DNA of 64,000 nt. It comes from Taxillus chinensis. Lineage: Eukaryota; Streptophyta; Magnoliopsida; Santalales; Loranthaceae. The stretch is taken from contig CM042089.1 in the NCBI GenBank assembly GCA_023512835.1, positions 17,658,562-17,722,561 on the forward strand. The letters run 5' to 3'. Below, one piece after another: positions 32,596 through 43,618 of the stretch (position 1 is the stretch's first letter; each line of letters opens with the position of its first letter). The notes beneath the pieces are model-generated. The model was not told where the DNA came from, searched no databases, and saw nothing but the letters and a program-made list of their open reading frames with translations. Made by a program: the position numbers and the translations under genes.

Positions 32596-33134
32596 CTATG
32601 GGTAATATTGCCCCATAGCTCCCTCGTCGGTCCAGCCTCTCCCAGGATCCCTATCCCATTCACCCACTAGGGTACAGGAAGATCCCGTGGGTGTAGTAAA
32701 CGATACTCGTCGCCTATAACGGTCAATCTTAGCCTGAAAGGCCATCAACCAATCCATCCCCAGAATCAAACTAAAGGTCCTCATGGGCATTACATACAAA
32801 TCAAATGAGAGGTCAACCTCTCCTATCGTAAGCGCACACTCTCGACACATTTGGTGGATCAACTCCACTCCTCCCATTGGGGACTCGACCCTCGAGGTCT
32901 ATCGGCCTCCACACAATCAAGTCCAAGGCTCTCCACCAAGGACTTAGCAATCGGGGAGCACGAAGCTCCGGTATCAAACAATGCAAAGCAACAACGGTGC
33001 GGGATATTAAAATAGTACCTCGAACCACCGAAGGTCCAGCTCCACCTTCCTCGGAGGGTGATGGTAATTCCTCCATTTCAGCTGGTGCCGAGGTAAGCGC
33101 GAACACCCTGCCTTGGCCTGCCCCACCACTAGCC
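32596..33134 (-). pseudogene. Gypsy protease of F
   Basis: GAGQGRVFALTSAPAE leads to VVRGTILIS, then a shift inside the expected FDTGAS active site. Coding resumes with RECALTIGEVDLSFDLYVMPMRTF and LILGMDWLMAFQAKIDRYRRRVSF, a typical retropepsin (RVP_2) C-terminal block. Element A has the same domain nearly intact at 37046-37666. Confidence 0.8.
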
Positions 33135-34439
33135 TCACTTGCCTTCCCTTTTGCTCCCGCTGCGAGTCCACCTGGGACGCCCCTCCGATCCTCCTTGTGG
33201 TTGCCTCTCCCCCCGTGGCCTAGTGTGACCGGAACCAGCCGACCGGCCTGCCACGAATGTGCCTGGCTTAGGGGCTGGGGCCTGAAATTGGGTCCCACCC
33301 TGCTCCCTTGTGCTAAGCTTCCAGCTCCCCGGCTGCTCCCCCTTGCCGAAACACACCTTGCTGATGTGTCCCACCTTCCCACGGCTATGACACGTCAAGT
33401 CTTGTTTGGGGCACTCACGTTTGACGTGCCCTGACAGCCACAACAGGTACACCCGCTTGGGAAGTTCCCAGCAAGACTCCCCTGTCCTCCAAGGTAACGG
33501 GATCGGGCGGAGCCATTGAAGCTTGGCCCCCATCCTTGGGAAAAGTCCCACTCCCTGGGCTCAACCTTTCGCCTCTTGGTATCACCGTGCTTGTCGCGCG
33601 CGCTTTGCCCCATCCGCTCCTGGTGAGCCTGTCTTCCCTCCTCTAATCCTCTCTCAACAATCTTGGCGGTGTCCACGACTTCAAGATAGGTCTTCGCCGC
33701 AACATCTCCACCCTTTGCTTCAGGGCAGGTTTGAGACCCATGGTAAACTTATGGGCCTTCAGGTCCTCCCTTGATATTGCTTCGGAGCAAACCGACTCAG
33801 CCCCCGAAAATCTCGCTCATACTCGCCATCGAGCGCGATCCCCGCTTCAAGCCGCCGAACTCCTCCCGCTTCGCCACCGCAATGACTCGGAAAGAACTCC
33901 TCATGGAACACTGGAGGAACTCATTCCAGGCCATGGTCTCCATATCCCGGCTTCCTGAGATGCTAAGCCACCATTCCAAGGCTTCCTCCTCCAATCGCCG
34001 GACCGCTAGTCTCACTTTGTCTTCCTCCCGGGGTCGAAGAAAGGAGAACACATGCTCGATCCGCCGCAGCCGGTGCTCTCGCTCCTAGAGGTTCGGTTCC
34101 TCCCTTGAACCTTGGTGGATGTTCCTTTCGGAACCGTGTCAACACGTCTCCCTCTTCCCCGCCTCACCGGCACTTCCTTGCCTACACGGAGGTTCTGCCT
34201 CACGGGGTGGAGAGGGTGGCACCGCCTGTCGTGCCATCATCTCCCGACGCACCTCGTTTAGGATCTCTCCCCTGAGGTCCTCACGCATGCTCGCACGTTC
34301 TCACTTAGGGCCCGGACTTGGGCCATGATCCGCTCCAGGGGATCATCGCCCTCTACACGCTGTCCTCTTCCCTCTCCAAGACGGGCGGAAGATTCATCTT
34401 CTACACTGGAGTAGCTCGGGTTACTCTCCTAGGAGGCAT
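33135..34439 (-). pseudogene. Gypsy gag of F
   Basis: ATG 34439 reads MPPRRVTRATP, then a stop. REEDKVRLAVRRLEEEALEWW, KREEFGGLKRGSRS and MDTAKIVERGLEEGRQAHQER follow in different frames. The knuckle region reads GHVKRECPKQDLTCHSRGKVGHISKVCF, with the first knuckle split by a shift. It parallels gag of A but is much more broken. Confidence 0.8.
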
Positions 34440-34868
34440 CGTCTACATAATTTAAACCAAACTAGGATCGGCTTCCCTCAAGCTCTCCACACCCTCATCC
34501 CCATGGGCCATGAGGTACTCAAGCAACATCTTACATTTAAACACACAGGAAAGTCACGAAGTACACAGCAGCTATTCATAGCAACAAGTCTCACAGAAAA
34601 TCACCGAATTTCACAAAGAACAAGTTTCAGCAACATAGCATGTCCAATCACAATACTCATACAGAAATTAAACTAGTGCCCTAATGCCAACGCATGTATG
34701 CACCCTCAACCCAAATGCAAGTGCCCTACTCCTTGGTCTAACTACCCCCGAGTACACCCCAGAAAACCAGATAGGACCACGTTGATCAGGCGTGTCCTAT
34801 ACGCCTCCTAAGAGTCTCGAAGCGGCCAGGCCTCCCCACTATCCTAGGTCCACTAGACCATGAACTAT

Positions 34869-34880
34869 CGCTCGATACCA
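34869..34880 (-). other. Primer-binding site of F
   Basis: The minus strand reads TGGTATCGAGCG, the tRNA-iMet complement with one base (A) lost, three bases inside the LTR. The leader 34440-34868 has no supported gene. Confidence 0.7.
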
Positions 34881-34883
34881 TAT

Positions 34884-36843
34884 TGTCACGCCCCAATTTC
34901 CTTCCACCTGGAAAAGGAGTAGTGGATCGCCCATGCCCGCACCCGAAGGGACAAGGGGTTGGTGCAAGCACCTTAAAAGGACCTCTAGCACGGGTCTGTC
35001 CCAAACCCGCATAATCAGGCCAACATGCCAAGGGGCATGCTCCTGCTCCCAAACCATGCACACAAACACAAATTGAATAACAACACCTCATTTTATTTCA
35101 TTTCAAAGGCTAAATGTTTATTACAACCCAGGTCGGGGAAAAACCCCTATAAAGCCATAAATAAAACCAAACCAAAATCCAAACACATAAAACCAAAGTA
35201 CAACAAGGAAATAATACAAAACTTTCAGCCTCAGGGGCCTAGCTCCTCGGCCTTCACCTACCGCCTGCTAAACCCCGCAAAAGAATCGGTTTATAGGAGG
35301 GGTGAGCAAACCACGGCTCGGTAGGGATCCGGTCTCCCCCGGACCCGTCCCACCGTACAACATGCATGATATGTGTATGCTTGTGCTCGTGTCGTGCCTA
35401 AGGCTAAAGCAGCAAACATCACCCAGTAAACACTCTTTACCCGAACCCGCACGAAGGGCAGAGGACACCCCGCCACCACGGCGACATGACATACCACATT
35501 CAGGCGAATGTTGCATGGACACCAATGCAACATTTTCCACCCGAGTCGGATATGGTCAACCACCTCCTCGGGCGCCATATCTACCCTCAGGAATGGGTGT
35601 AGACTTAGCCCACCGTCGTGAGTGCTACACCGAGACTCAGGACCACGTCCTGGCCAAATCTCAAAGGGGTCCAGCTATTGTGCCTGGCCCAAATCTCGGC
35701 TCGGTCTCAAACAGACCAACGAACAACATAACATTACATCTCAACATGTAAGCTCGACAAGGCATTTACACTTTATCTCGAAGGACTAACATGGTCGGAT
35801 ACAAGCCACACACATCAGCCTCACAGGCTTAAAATCAAATACAAATCAAGCACAGTACACACCGCCGCACAGGCATATCGTTAAACACCCATATACCAGG
35901 TCTCACAGGCATTATATTGAATACATGGCATGCAGGCCTCACAGACATTTCATCGAACACATAGTGTGCAGGCCTCACAGACATTTCATCAAACACATAG
36001 TGGGCATAAACAAACCCAGAAAATCCTCAGGCCAAATTAACATCGAATCAACAAAACATGCCATCGAAGGCCAACATCCATATAGGAGATCACACCTATA
36101 TGGATTTACATATATATATAGGTGTATATCCTAAAACAGAGGGGAGTTAGGAAGAACATAAATCCCTACCTCAGGCTCTTGTCCTATCCTCTACGCTAGA
36201 CACCTTCCAACGACGCGAACCACCACGGCAACAGCCCAGGAGATCCTCTCTCTCTCTCTCTCTCTCTCTGGCAAGCAGTGCAGCAAGGAAGAACACAAGA
36301 ACCCTAAATTCAAACTCAAGCCCTCCTTATATAGACACTACCCACATCAAAACGACGTAGTTTTGATTAAGTAAACCCAGGATCAAAACGACGTAGTTTT
36401 GATCACACAAGTTAGCACCTTTCCGCACCCATATAGGCCAAAATACTCGGAATTTCAACATGGTCCTTTGGAGAAAGATCATTAGAATGTCAAAACCAAG
36501 GGAACCATGCAAAAATATGGCTGCACGCCAATTTGCACGTGAATTCCCAATTCACGTGCAACTCCAAATGGACTCCAAATGCTCTCAAACTTCACCCCTA
36601 GCCTCCTTGCATCATTTAGAAGACAATCACACTTGCACGTGAATTGGACCCATATCACGTGCACCTCACATACACGTCCGTTTGGCCTGAAACTTCGTGG
36701 TAGATAGAGGACATCATTCTAAGCATCTTTCCTTTTGCACGTGAATTCATTTGAGCCCATTCACTAGGTCAAAATCTAGAAAAACTCTACTCGAAGGCAA
36801 AACCGTGACTAATCGTGACTAACTTAAGGTACGGGTCCTTACA
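34884..36843 (-). mobile_element. 5' LTR of element F
   Basis: Nearly identical to 27473-29440, differing mostly by single-base indels and microsatellite length. Palindromes are at 36346-36367 and 36382-36403, TATA (reverse) at 36325-36334, CT run at 36247-36268. Confidence 0.9.
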
Positions 36844-37045
36844 TCCTCTCCCCCTTAAGACTTTTCGTCCTCGAAAAGAAAAGGTGGAATGAAAGAAAAC
36901 AATCACAACCAAAGCATAGGCCTCTAACACCCTCTAAAGCACAAATTAATACACAACAAATCACAAATTATTTCACACATTTATACACTCTACATGGTCA
37001 TAACTAGTTGGGCAAGTACCTGATTATGTAAGTTTGATCCTTACA
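36844..37045 (-). mobile_element. Extra PPT/3'-pol fragment plus 7-bp LTR terminus beyond the 5' LTR of F
   Basis: 36844-37030 repeats 29441-29627 almost exactly: the reversed polypurine tract, CTTTTCGTCCTCGAAAAG, and on to CAAGTACCTGATTATG. It then ends CCTTACA, the LTR terminus. A normal element has nothing outside its 5' LTR, so this looks like the remnant of a tandem LTR-internal-LTR-internal-LTR array. Confidence 0.75.
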
Positions 37046-37666
37046 AGGCCGGCCACCAGCAGGATCCGATTAGACCCGACCTCGGGGAGGCCAGGAGCGA
37101 CACAGGCCGATCTTAGAGGCGATCGGGGCGGGAGCCGCCCAGTGAGTGAGCCGACCAGTGGCACGGGCCAAGGGAGGGTGTTTGCACTGAATGCAACACC
37201 CCAGGAGGAGGCTGAGCTACCACCTTCACCGGCAGAGGAGGGAGCAAGACCATCGATAGTTAGAGGTACTCTTTTGATCTCCTACATGCTTGCTTCTGTT
37301 CTTTTCGATACGGGTGCTTCGCGTTCTTTTATTGTTGAGCTTATAGTTGAGGGCTTGGGGTTAACGTGTGTTGAGGCGGAGAGGCCCTTAGTTGTAGAGT
37401 CTCCGGTGGGAGGTATGATTGAGGTGCGACATGTTTGCCGCTATTGTGTGTTAACCATGGGTGATGTGGAACTGAGTTTCGACTTGTATGTGATGCCTTT
37501 GCGTACTTTTGACCTGATCTTGGGTATGGATTGGCTTATGGCTTTCCAAGCCAAGATAGACTGTTACCGGCGGCGTGTATCTTTCGTGTCACCCGCAGGA
37601 ATCTCTTGTACCCTGCAAGGGGAGTGGGATCGTGAGGTGAGTCGAGCCGGGCCAGTGTTGGACTAG
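37046..37666 (+). pseudogene. Gypsy protease of element A
   Basis: Resuming after F, the frame carries RPATSRIRLDPTSG, TGQGRVFALNATPQEE, VRGTLLISYMLASVLFDTGASRSF (retropepsin active site DTGAS) and RTFDLILGMDWLMAFQAKIDCYRRR. TAG 37664-37666 separates it from RT in the same frame. The domain itself is uninterrupted. Confidence 0.9.
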
Positions 37667-38420
37667 TGGGGTGCCATTACCCACAGGTTGGCAGCCCTGA
37701 CCTTTGTTGAGGAGGGGAAGGTGGAAAAGAGGGTGTGGCCCGCTGTTGTGGACCAATTTCAGGATGTTTTTCCTGAAGAGTTGAGGAGTTTGCCACCTAA
37801 GAGGAGTGTGGAGTTCACCATTGAGTTGGTGCCGGGGACGGGTCCGACTTCCCAAGTAGCGTATCGTATGGGGCCAGCCGAGTTGAGGGAGCTTCAGGAG
37901 GCAAATCGAGGAGTTGGTCGGCCAGGGGTATATCGGACCGAGTACCTCACCTTGGGGTGCTCCGGTGCTCTTTGCTAAGAAGGCCGATGGCACGCTTCGT
38001 CTCTGCATCGACTACAGGAAGTCGAATTCGGTGATCGTGAAGAACAAGTACCCGTTGCCTCGGATAGATGACCTGTTTGACCAATTGAGTGGGGCCCAGG
38101 TGGTTTTCCAAAATAGATTTACGGTCGGGGTATCACCGACTCGGGGTTAGGGAGGAGGACATCCCTAAGATGGCTTTTCGGTGCAGGTATGGGCATTATG
38201 AGTGGGTAGTGATGCCTTTCGGGCTCACTAATGCGCTACGGTGTTCATGCATTTGATGAACCAGGTCTTTGCTCCATACTTGGATTCGTTTGTGGTGGTG
38301 TTTATTGATGATATCTTGGTGTATTCCAAGACCGAGAAGGAGCATGTGGAGCACTTGGCAACTGAGTGTTGCAAACCTTGAGGGACTAGCGGCTATTTGC
38401 TAAGTTTAGCAAGTGTGAGT
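37667..38420 (+). pseudogene. Gypsy reverse transcriptase of element A
   Basis: VEKRVWPAVVDQFQDVFPEEL...IELVPGTGPTSQVAYRM, then a shift to [23 protein letters not shown] and [16 protein letters not shown]. After another shift come [21 protein letters not shown] and VMPFGLTNA, and after a third [18 protein letters not shown] (FIDD catalytic box). Order and spacing are those of RVT_1 in chromoviruses. Confidence 0.85.
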
Positions 38421-39060
38421 TTTGGCTGCAGGAGGTTCACTTTCTTGGCCATGTGGTGTCAGTGAGGGAGTTAGGGTGGACCCGACCAAGATTGAGGCTG
38501 TGGCATCGTGGGTGAGGCCAACCAACATTTTTGAGATCTGTAGCTTTCTTGGCTTGGCGGGGTACTATCGTCGTTTTGTCGAGGGGTTCTCCCATTTGGC
38601 GGCCCCTATGACGGCGTTGACAAGGAAAGGAGTGAAGTTTGAGTGGACGGACAAGTGCCAGCGGGCGTTTAAGGCTCTCAAAACTCGTTTGACCACCGCA
38701 CTTGTGTTGAGGTTGCCTAGGGAGGATATTCCGTATGAGGTATTTTTGCGATGCGTCCGGTGTTGGTTTGGGGTGTGTGCTTATGCAGGAGCACAGTGTG
38801 GTAACTTATGGGTCAAGGCATTGAAGCCTCATGAGCAGAATTACCCTACCTATGATCTTGAGTTGGCGGCCGTCATCTTCGCCCTGAAGAGTTGGCAACA
38901 TTACCTTTTGGGGGAGAAGTTCGTGGTGTTCTCGGATCACAAGAGCCTTCAAGTACATCTTTACTCGAAGGACTTGAATTTGAGGCGAGAGGAGATGGGT
39001 GGAGTATTTGCGGACCTTTGACTTTACTCCTGCCTATACCCGGGCAAGGGTAATGTTGTG
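38421..39060 (+). pseudogene. Gypsy RT thumb and RNase H of element A
   Basis: [53 protein letters not shown], then [22 protein letters not shown] and [21 protein letters not shown] shift near 38460 replaces the expected VVSAEG, one near 38740 damages the SDAS region, and another near 38980 precedes the ADALS-type end. Confidence 0.85.
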
Positions 39061-39094
39061 GCCGACGCGTTGAGCGAGAAAAGGGAAAGCTGAA

Positions 39095-39835
39095 GTGGCC
39101 CTGAGAGAGTGGAAGGCGATGGAGCAGTTGGCGATGTTGCAGCTGCAGCCTGTTGTTCGTGATGGTGGGACAGTCCTGAGTCCTTTGGTGGTTGTGCCTG
39201 AGTTGTACCAGCGCGTCCGGGGGGAACAGTTGAGTGACATTGAGTGTGAGGTTCTCCGTGCCCGTATTGAGGTTGAGGAGCTATCTGGGGACTGGACAGA
39301 GGGTCCTGAGCATGAGTTGTCTTTTCAGGGGTGGTTGGTAGTGGCTTCTTCCCTCAGGGATGAGGTGATGAGGGAGTTTCACCAGTCTAGAGTTGCTGTG
39401 CATCCAGGGGGTACGAAGATGTACCATGCGCTTCGAGGACATTTTTGGTGGCCTGGGATGAAACGCGATGTGGCTGCTTTTGTTTCGCGGTGCCTCACGT
39501 GTCAGCAGGTGAAGGCTGAGCATCAGCGGCCGGCGGGCATGTTACAGCCCTTGCCCATAGCGGAGTGGAAGTGGGACCACATAGCGATGGATTTTGTGAC
39601 TGAGGTGAACACCATAGAATCTTCAATGAAGAATATAGAAAAGCTGCTTGTGAGTTTGGCCCAGAATGTAAATCAAGGAGTCTCAGCTAAATCTTTTCCA
39701 AGTGATACTGAGGTGAACCCCAAGGAGAGCTGCAAGGCTATTACTCTAAGAAGCGGGAAGGACACGAAAGAAGCTAAAGAGCCTAAGAAGAAGGCAATTC
39801 CGGAAGAACAGAAGCAGACCCTTGGAAGTCGATGA
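39095..39835 (+). pseudogene. Chimeric ORF: integrase N-terminus of A fused to gag end of Athila B
   Basis: Codons to about 39605 are gypsy integrase of A: LRDEVMREFHQSRVAVHPGG, KMYHALRGHFWWPGMKRDV, CLTCQQVKAEHQRPAG (HHCC finger) and WKWDHIAMDFVTEV (first catalytic Asp). The sequence then switches without a stop to NTIESSMKNIEKLLVSLAQNV and CKAITLRSGKDTKEAKEP, the ITLRSGK gag signature of Athila/Tat elements. The A integrase core and the B 5' LTR and gag start are missing, so a deletion joined the two in frame. Confidence 0.85.
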
Positions 39836-40123
39836 CCAAGGAAAATCAGATAAAGCTAAAGAAAGAGTGCAAGAAAAGAAGGACCAGGAATTGAGTCAAG
39901 ACAGAATAGTCAAGAACCGAGGCAAGTGCTCAGGCCTACTATGGCATTTCCTCAGAGGCTGAGGAATCAGAGGGTTGAGGAAGAGTATGAGCGCTTCCTG
40001 AGTTTATTCAAGCGGCTTGAGATTAACATTCCATTTGTGAAAACTTTGGAGCAGATGCCTAGGTACAGAAAGTACATTAAAGATTTTCTGAAGTAGAAGA
40101 GGAAATATGGGGATCATGAGACG
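39836..40123 (+). pseudogene. Athila gag-protease junction of B
   Basis: After a shift near 39830 it reads PQRLRNQRVEEEYERFLSLF and INIPFVKTLEQMPRYRKYIK, blocks that precede the protease in Athila/Tat elements. A TAG at 40096-40098 interrupts KDFLK*KRKYG. Confidence 0.75.
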
Positions 40124-40727
40124 GTGGCAGTCACTAATGAGGTGAGCAGTGTTGTTCAACAGAGTTTGCCCATCAAGCATAAAGATCCGGGCAGTTTTAA
40201 TCTCCCTTGTGTGATTGGTAATACACCGCAGCAGCAGGCCCTATGTGATTTAGGGGCCAGCATCAATTTGATCTCCTTTGGCTTTGTACAAGCAGCTTGG
40301 GCTTAAGGGCATGAAGCCTACTTCCATATCATTGCAGTTTGCTGACCGGTCTACTGGAAGGCCTGAAGGGATAATTGAAGACGTGTTAGTCAAAGTGGGC
40401 TCCTTCATATTTCCAGTGGACTTTGTAGTTTTGGAGATGGAAGAAGATAGAGGAGTTCAGCTACTCCTTGGAAGACCGTTTCTCAGAACGGGTTGTGCAT
40501 TGATTGATGTTGCTCAAGGGCAGCTAACTCTAAGAATTAATGAGGAGACCTTAGTCTTCCACATGGGGAAGGCTTTGCAAGGTCAAGAGGAGGAGGACTG
40601 CCTTTGGGTTGAAGACCTTAAGGAATTGGTGGAAGACTACTTGGCAGAAGAAATTACCACAACCAATAATGGAGCCCTTCAGCTTATAGAAGCTCAAAAA
40701 GATGAAGAGATGTACTTGACAAATTGA
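40124..40727 (+). pseudogene. Athila aspartic protease of B
   Basis: FNLPCVIGNTPQQQALCDLGASINLI contains the DLGAS active site typical of this lineage (DTG/DSG elsewhere). A one-base shift near 40285 leads to LGLKGMKPTSISLQFADRST, FIFPVDFVVLEMEED and LLLGRPFLRTGCALIDV. The reading ends at TGA 40725-40727. 40728-40881 is a short linker. Confidence 0.85.
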
Positions 40728-40881
40728 GGAAGATGAGCAAACTACAAACTCTCTGGAGCAAACTTGAGGAGGAGAAAGAAGATGACGTGCCTCCGCTCTC
40801 GAACCGAAGGAGCTGCCTGGACACCTAAGGTACGAATTTCTAGACTCTACAAATCAATTCCCTGTCATTGTTGCTTCTAAT

Positions 40882-42475
40882 TTGAATGATGTGGAGTGTA
40901 CTCAATTGCTAGAAGTCCTTAGGAAACACAAAAAGGCCCTAGGATGGAACATTGAAGACATTAGGGGTATTAGTCCAGGGATTTGCATGCATAAAATTTT
41001 GATGAATGATGATTTTAAACCCATCGTCGAAAGACAAAGAAGATTAAACCCTGCCATGAAAGAAGTTGTTAGAAAAGAAATTTTAAAATGGAAAAATGCG
41101 GGTATAATTTATGCTATTTCCGATAGTGAGTGGGTGAGTCCATTGCATGTTGTGCCCAAGAAAGGGGGCATGACCGTGATTAAAAATGAAAAAAATGAAT
41201 TGATCCCATCTCGCACTGTGATAGGGTGGAGAGTGTGTGTTGACTATAGAAAGCTGAACAAGGCTACTAGGAAGGATCATTTTCCTCTTCCTTTCATTGA
41301 TCAAATGTTGGATAGGTTAGCTGGCTATAGTCACTATCGCTTTTTAGATGGCTATTTCGGGTATAATCAGATCATGGTTAAGCCCGAGGACCAAGAAAAG
41401 ACCACCTTCACGTGCCCTTTTGGCACTTTTGCATTTAGGAGAATGCCATTTGGGCTTTGTAATGCCCTTGCCACCTTTCAAAGGTGTATGATGGCTATTT
41501 TTCAGGGTTTGGTTGAGGAGATCATGGAGGTCTTCATGGATGACTTCTCGGTGTTTGGTTCCTCCTACCAACAGTGCTTGAAAAATCTAGATGTGGTCTT
41601 AGCGAGATGTGAGGAGAAGGAACTAGTCCTAAATTGGGAGAAATGCCATTTCATGGTAACTGAGGGGATAGTTCTAGGGCACAAGGTGTCTGCACATGGT
41701 TTGGAGGTAGACAAGGCAAAAATTTCCACTATTGAGACTCTGCCACCTCCAATCAATGAAAAAGGAGTGAGAAGTTTCCTTGGCCATGCTAGCTTTTATA
41801 GGAGATTCATTAAGGACTTCTCAAAAATTGCAAAACCCATGAGTAGGTTGTTAGAAAAAGACACAAGCTTTGAGTTTAATGCAGATTGCTTAGAAGCTTT
41901 CAACATCCTCAAGGGTAAGTTAGTCACTGCACCTGTTATAGTCACACCTGACTGGGCTCAGCCTTTTGAGCTAATGTGTGATGCGAGTGATTATGCTATG
42001 GGGGTAGTTTTAGGGCAAAGGCGAGAAAAGGTGTTTAGGGTCATTTACTATGCTAGTAAGACCTTAGATGATGCTCAACAGAACTATACCACCAATGAGA
42101 AAGAGTTGCTAGCCGTGGTTTATGGCTCGCAACAAGTTTAGACCCTACCTTTTGGGGTCTAAAGTCATTGTTTATACCGATCATGCTGCATTGAAATATT
42201 TGTTTGCTAAAAAAGAAGCTAAGCCACGCTTGATTAGGTGGGTTCTCCTCTTATAGGAATTTGACCTTGAAATTAGAGACACAAAGGGAGCCCTAAATTC
42301 TGTGGCTGATCACCTCTCCCGTGTGGAGAATGCACCTAAGTCTCTACCCATTGTAGATGACTTTCCTGATGAGAAGTTGTTTGAGGTGCATCATCTTCCT
42401 TGGTTTGTTGACATAGCAAATTATTTAGCCACCGGGTTCATACCCAGCGGTTAGACTACCACCAGGAGAAAGAAA
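40882..42475 (+). pseudogene. Athila reverse transcriptase and RNase H of B
   Basis: A 419-codon open frame (to 42141) has HKILMNDDFKPIVERQRRLN, CVDYRKLNKATRKDHFPLPF, FRRMPFGLCNALATFQRCM and VFMDDFSVFGSS (catalytic MDD). Then come the thumb VRSFLGHASFYRRFIKDFSK and RNase H PFELMCDASDYAMGVVLGQR...[15 protein letters not shown] frameshift near 42125 moves the rest ([31 protein letters not shown]) to another frame with stops to about 42475. It is the longest intact catalytic domain in the window. Confidence 0.92.
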
Positions 42476-43618
42476 TTGGTAGTAGATGCTAAGAAATTCA
42501 TTTGGGAAGACCTAATTCTTTATAGGAGGTGTCCTGACCAAATCATTAGAAAGTGTGTCCTTGAGGAGGCGGTAGATGACATAATACATCATTGCCATGC
42601 ATCACATTATGGGGGCCACTTTGGAGTGCAAAGAATTGTGGCTAAAATCATGCAGTGTGGCTTTTATTGGCCTCACATGGTGAAAGACACCTATGTCTAC
42701 ATTAAAAAGTGTGATAAATGTCAAATGGTAGGTGGTCTGTTTAGAAAAAATGAGATGCCCTTAACTGGAATCCTTCCAGTTGAAATTTTTCACATTTGGG
42801 GCATTGACTTCATGGGGCCATTCCCCAATTCTGATGGGTATTCATACATTTTGCTTGCTGTGGATTATGTGTCTAAGTGGGTAGAAGCTATTCCTACTAG
42901 AGTGAATAATGCTAGGGTTGTGACTCACTTCCTTACTAGGAACATCTTTAGCCGTTTTGGGACACCAAGGGCTATAATTAGTGATGAGGGTAGTCATTTC
43001 TGCAACAAATTGTTTGACAAGTTATTGAACAAGTATGGTGTCACTCATAGGAAGTCTTTAGCTTACCACCCACAAGCTAATGGACAAGCGAAGTGTCCAA
43101 CAGAGAGATTAAGGCCATTTTAGAGAAAACTGTTGGAGCCAATAGGAAAGATTGGTCTCAAAGGCTTGGTGAAGCCTTATGGGCATATAGGACAGCTTAC
43201 AAAACTCCCATTGGGATGTCACCTTACCGTATTCTATATGGTAAGGCATGTCACTTGCCTGTGGAACTAGAACACAAGGCTCATTGGGCCTTGAAGAAGT
43301 TAAATTTTAACCCACAAGAGATCAAGGAGCTTAGGATGACTCAATTAATTGAGTTAGATGAGCTTAAGGCTGGATGCCTATGATAGTGCTAAATTTTACA
43401 AGGAAAGAACTAAGAAATGGCATGATAGGCAACTCAACAATGAACCTTTAACCTTAGGGCAGAAAGTTCTTCTATTTAACACAAGGTTGAGGTTATTTCC
43501 TGGAAAATTAAGGTCCAAGTGGATGGGACCTTTTGTGATAATTGATCAGAAGCCATATGGAAGTTTTGAGCTCCAAGCTGTAGATGGCAAGAAATTTTGG
43601 GTGAATGGCAATGATTGA
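42476..43618 (+). pseudogene. Athila integrase of B
   Basis: HHCC finger HCHASHYGGHFG...CDKCQ, core WGIDFMGPFPNSDGYSYILLAVDYVSKW cited in parts (first Asp in GIDFMGPF), ISDEGSHF (second Asp), then a one-base loss at about 43092 in the NGQAEVSN region next to the catalytic Glu. Coding resumes as [19 protein letters not shown] and [21 protein letters not shown] shift near 43370 leads to [19 protein letters not shown] and KWMGPFVIIDQKPYGSFEL. It ends at TGA 43616-43618. Confidence 0.88.

Larger units (their letters stand above)
27473..37045 (-). mobile_element. Tekay-like element F inserted in gag of A (minus)
   Basis: It runs from TGTCACGCCCC to ATCCTTACA and contains two similar LTRs (27473-29440 and 34884-36843), a full minus-strand gag-pol, and an extra 200-bp internal fragment at the right end. 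Excising 27473-37050 restores the reading frame of A (CAG CC|G GCC). The flanking 5-mers CAGCC and AGGCC match only in part, so a mutated target duplication is inferred. Its coding regions are broken by many one-base shifts. Confidence 0.88.

Noticed and set aside
32877..33434. 185-codon plus-strand ORF
   Set aside because: Antisense to protease and gag of element F, with no independent features.
27468..37050. Perfect target-site duplication for element F
   Set aside because: CAGCC and AGGCC match at only three of five positions. I rely on the restored reading frame and do not claim an exact duplication.
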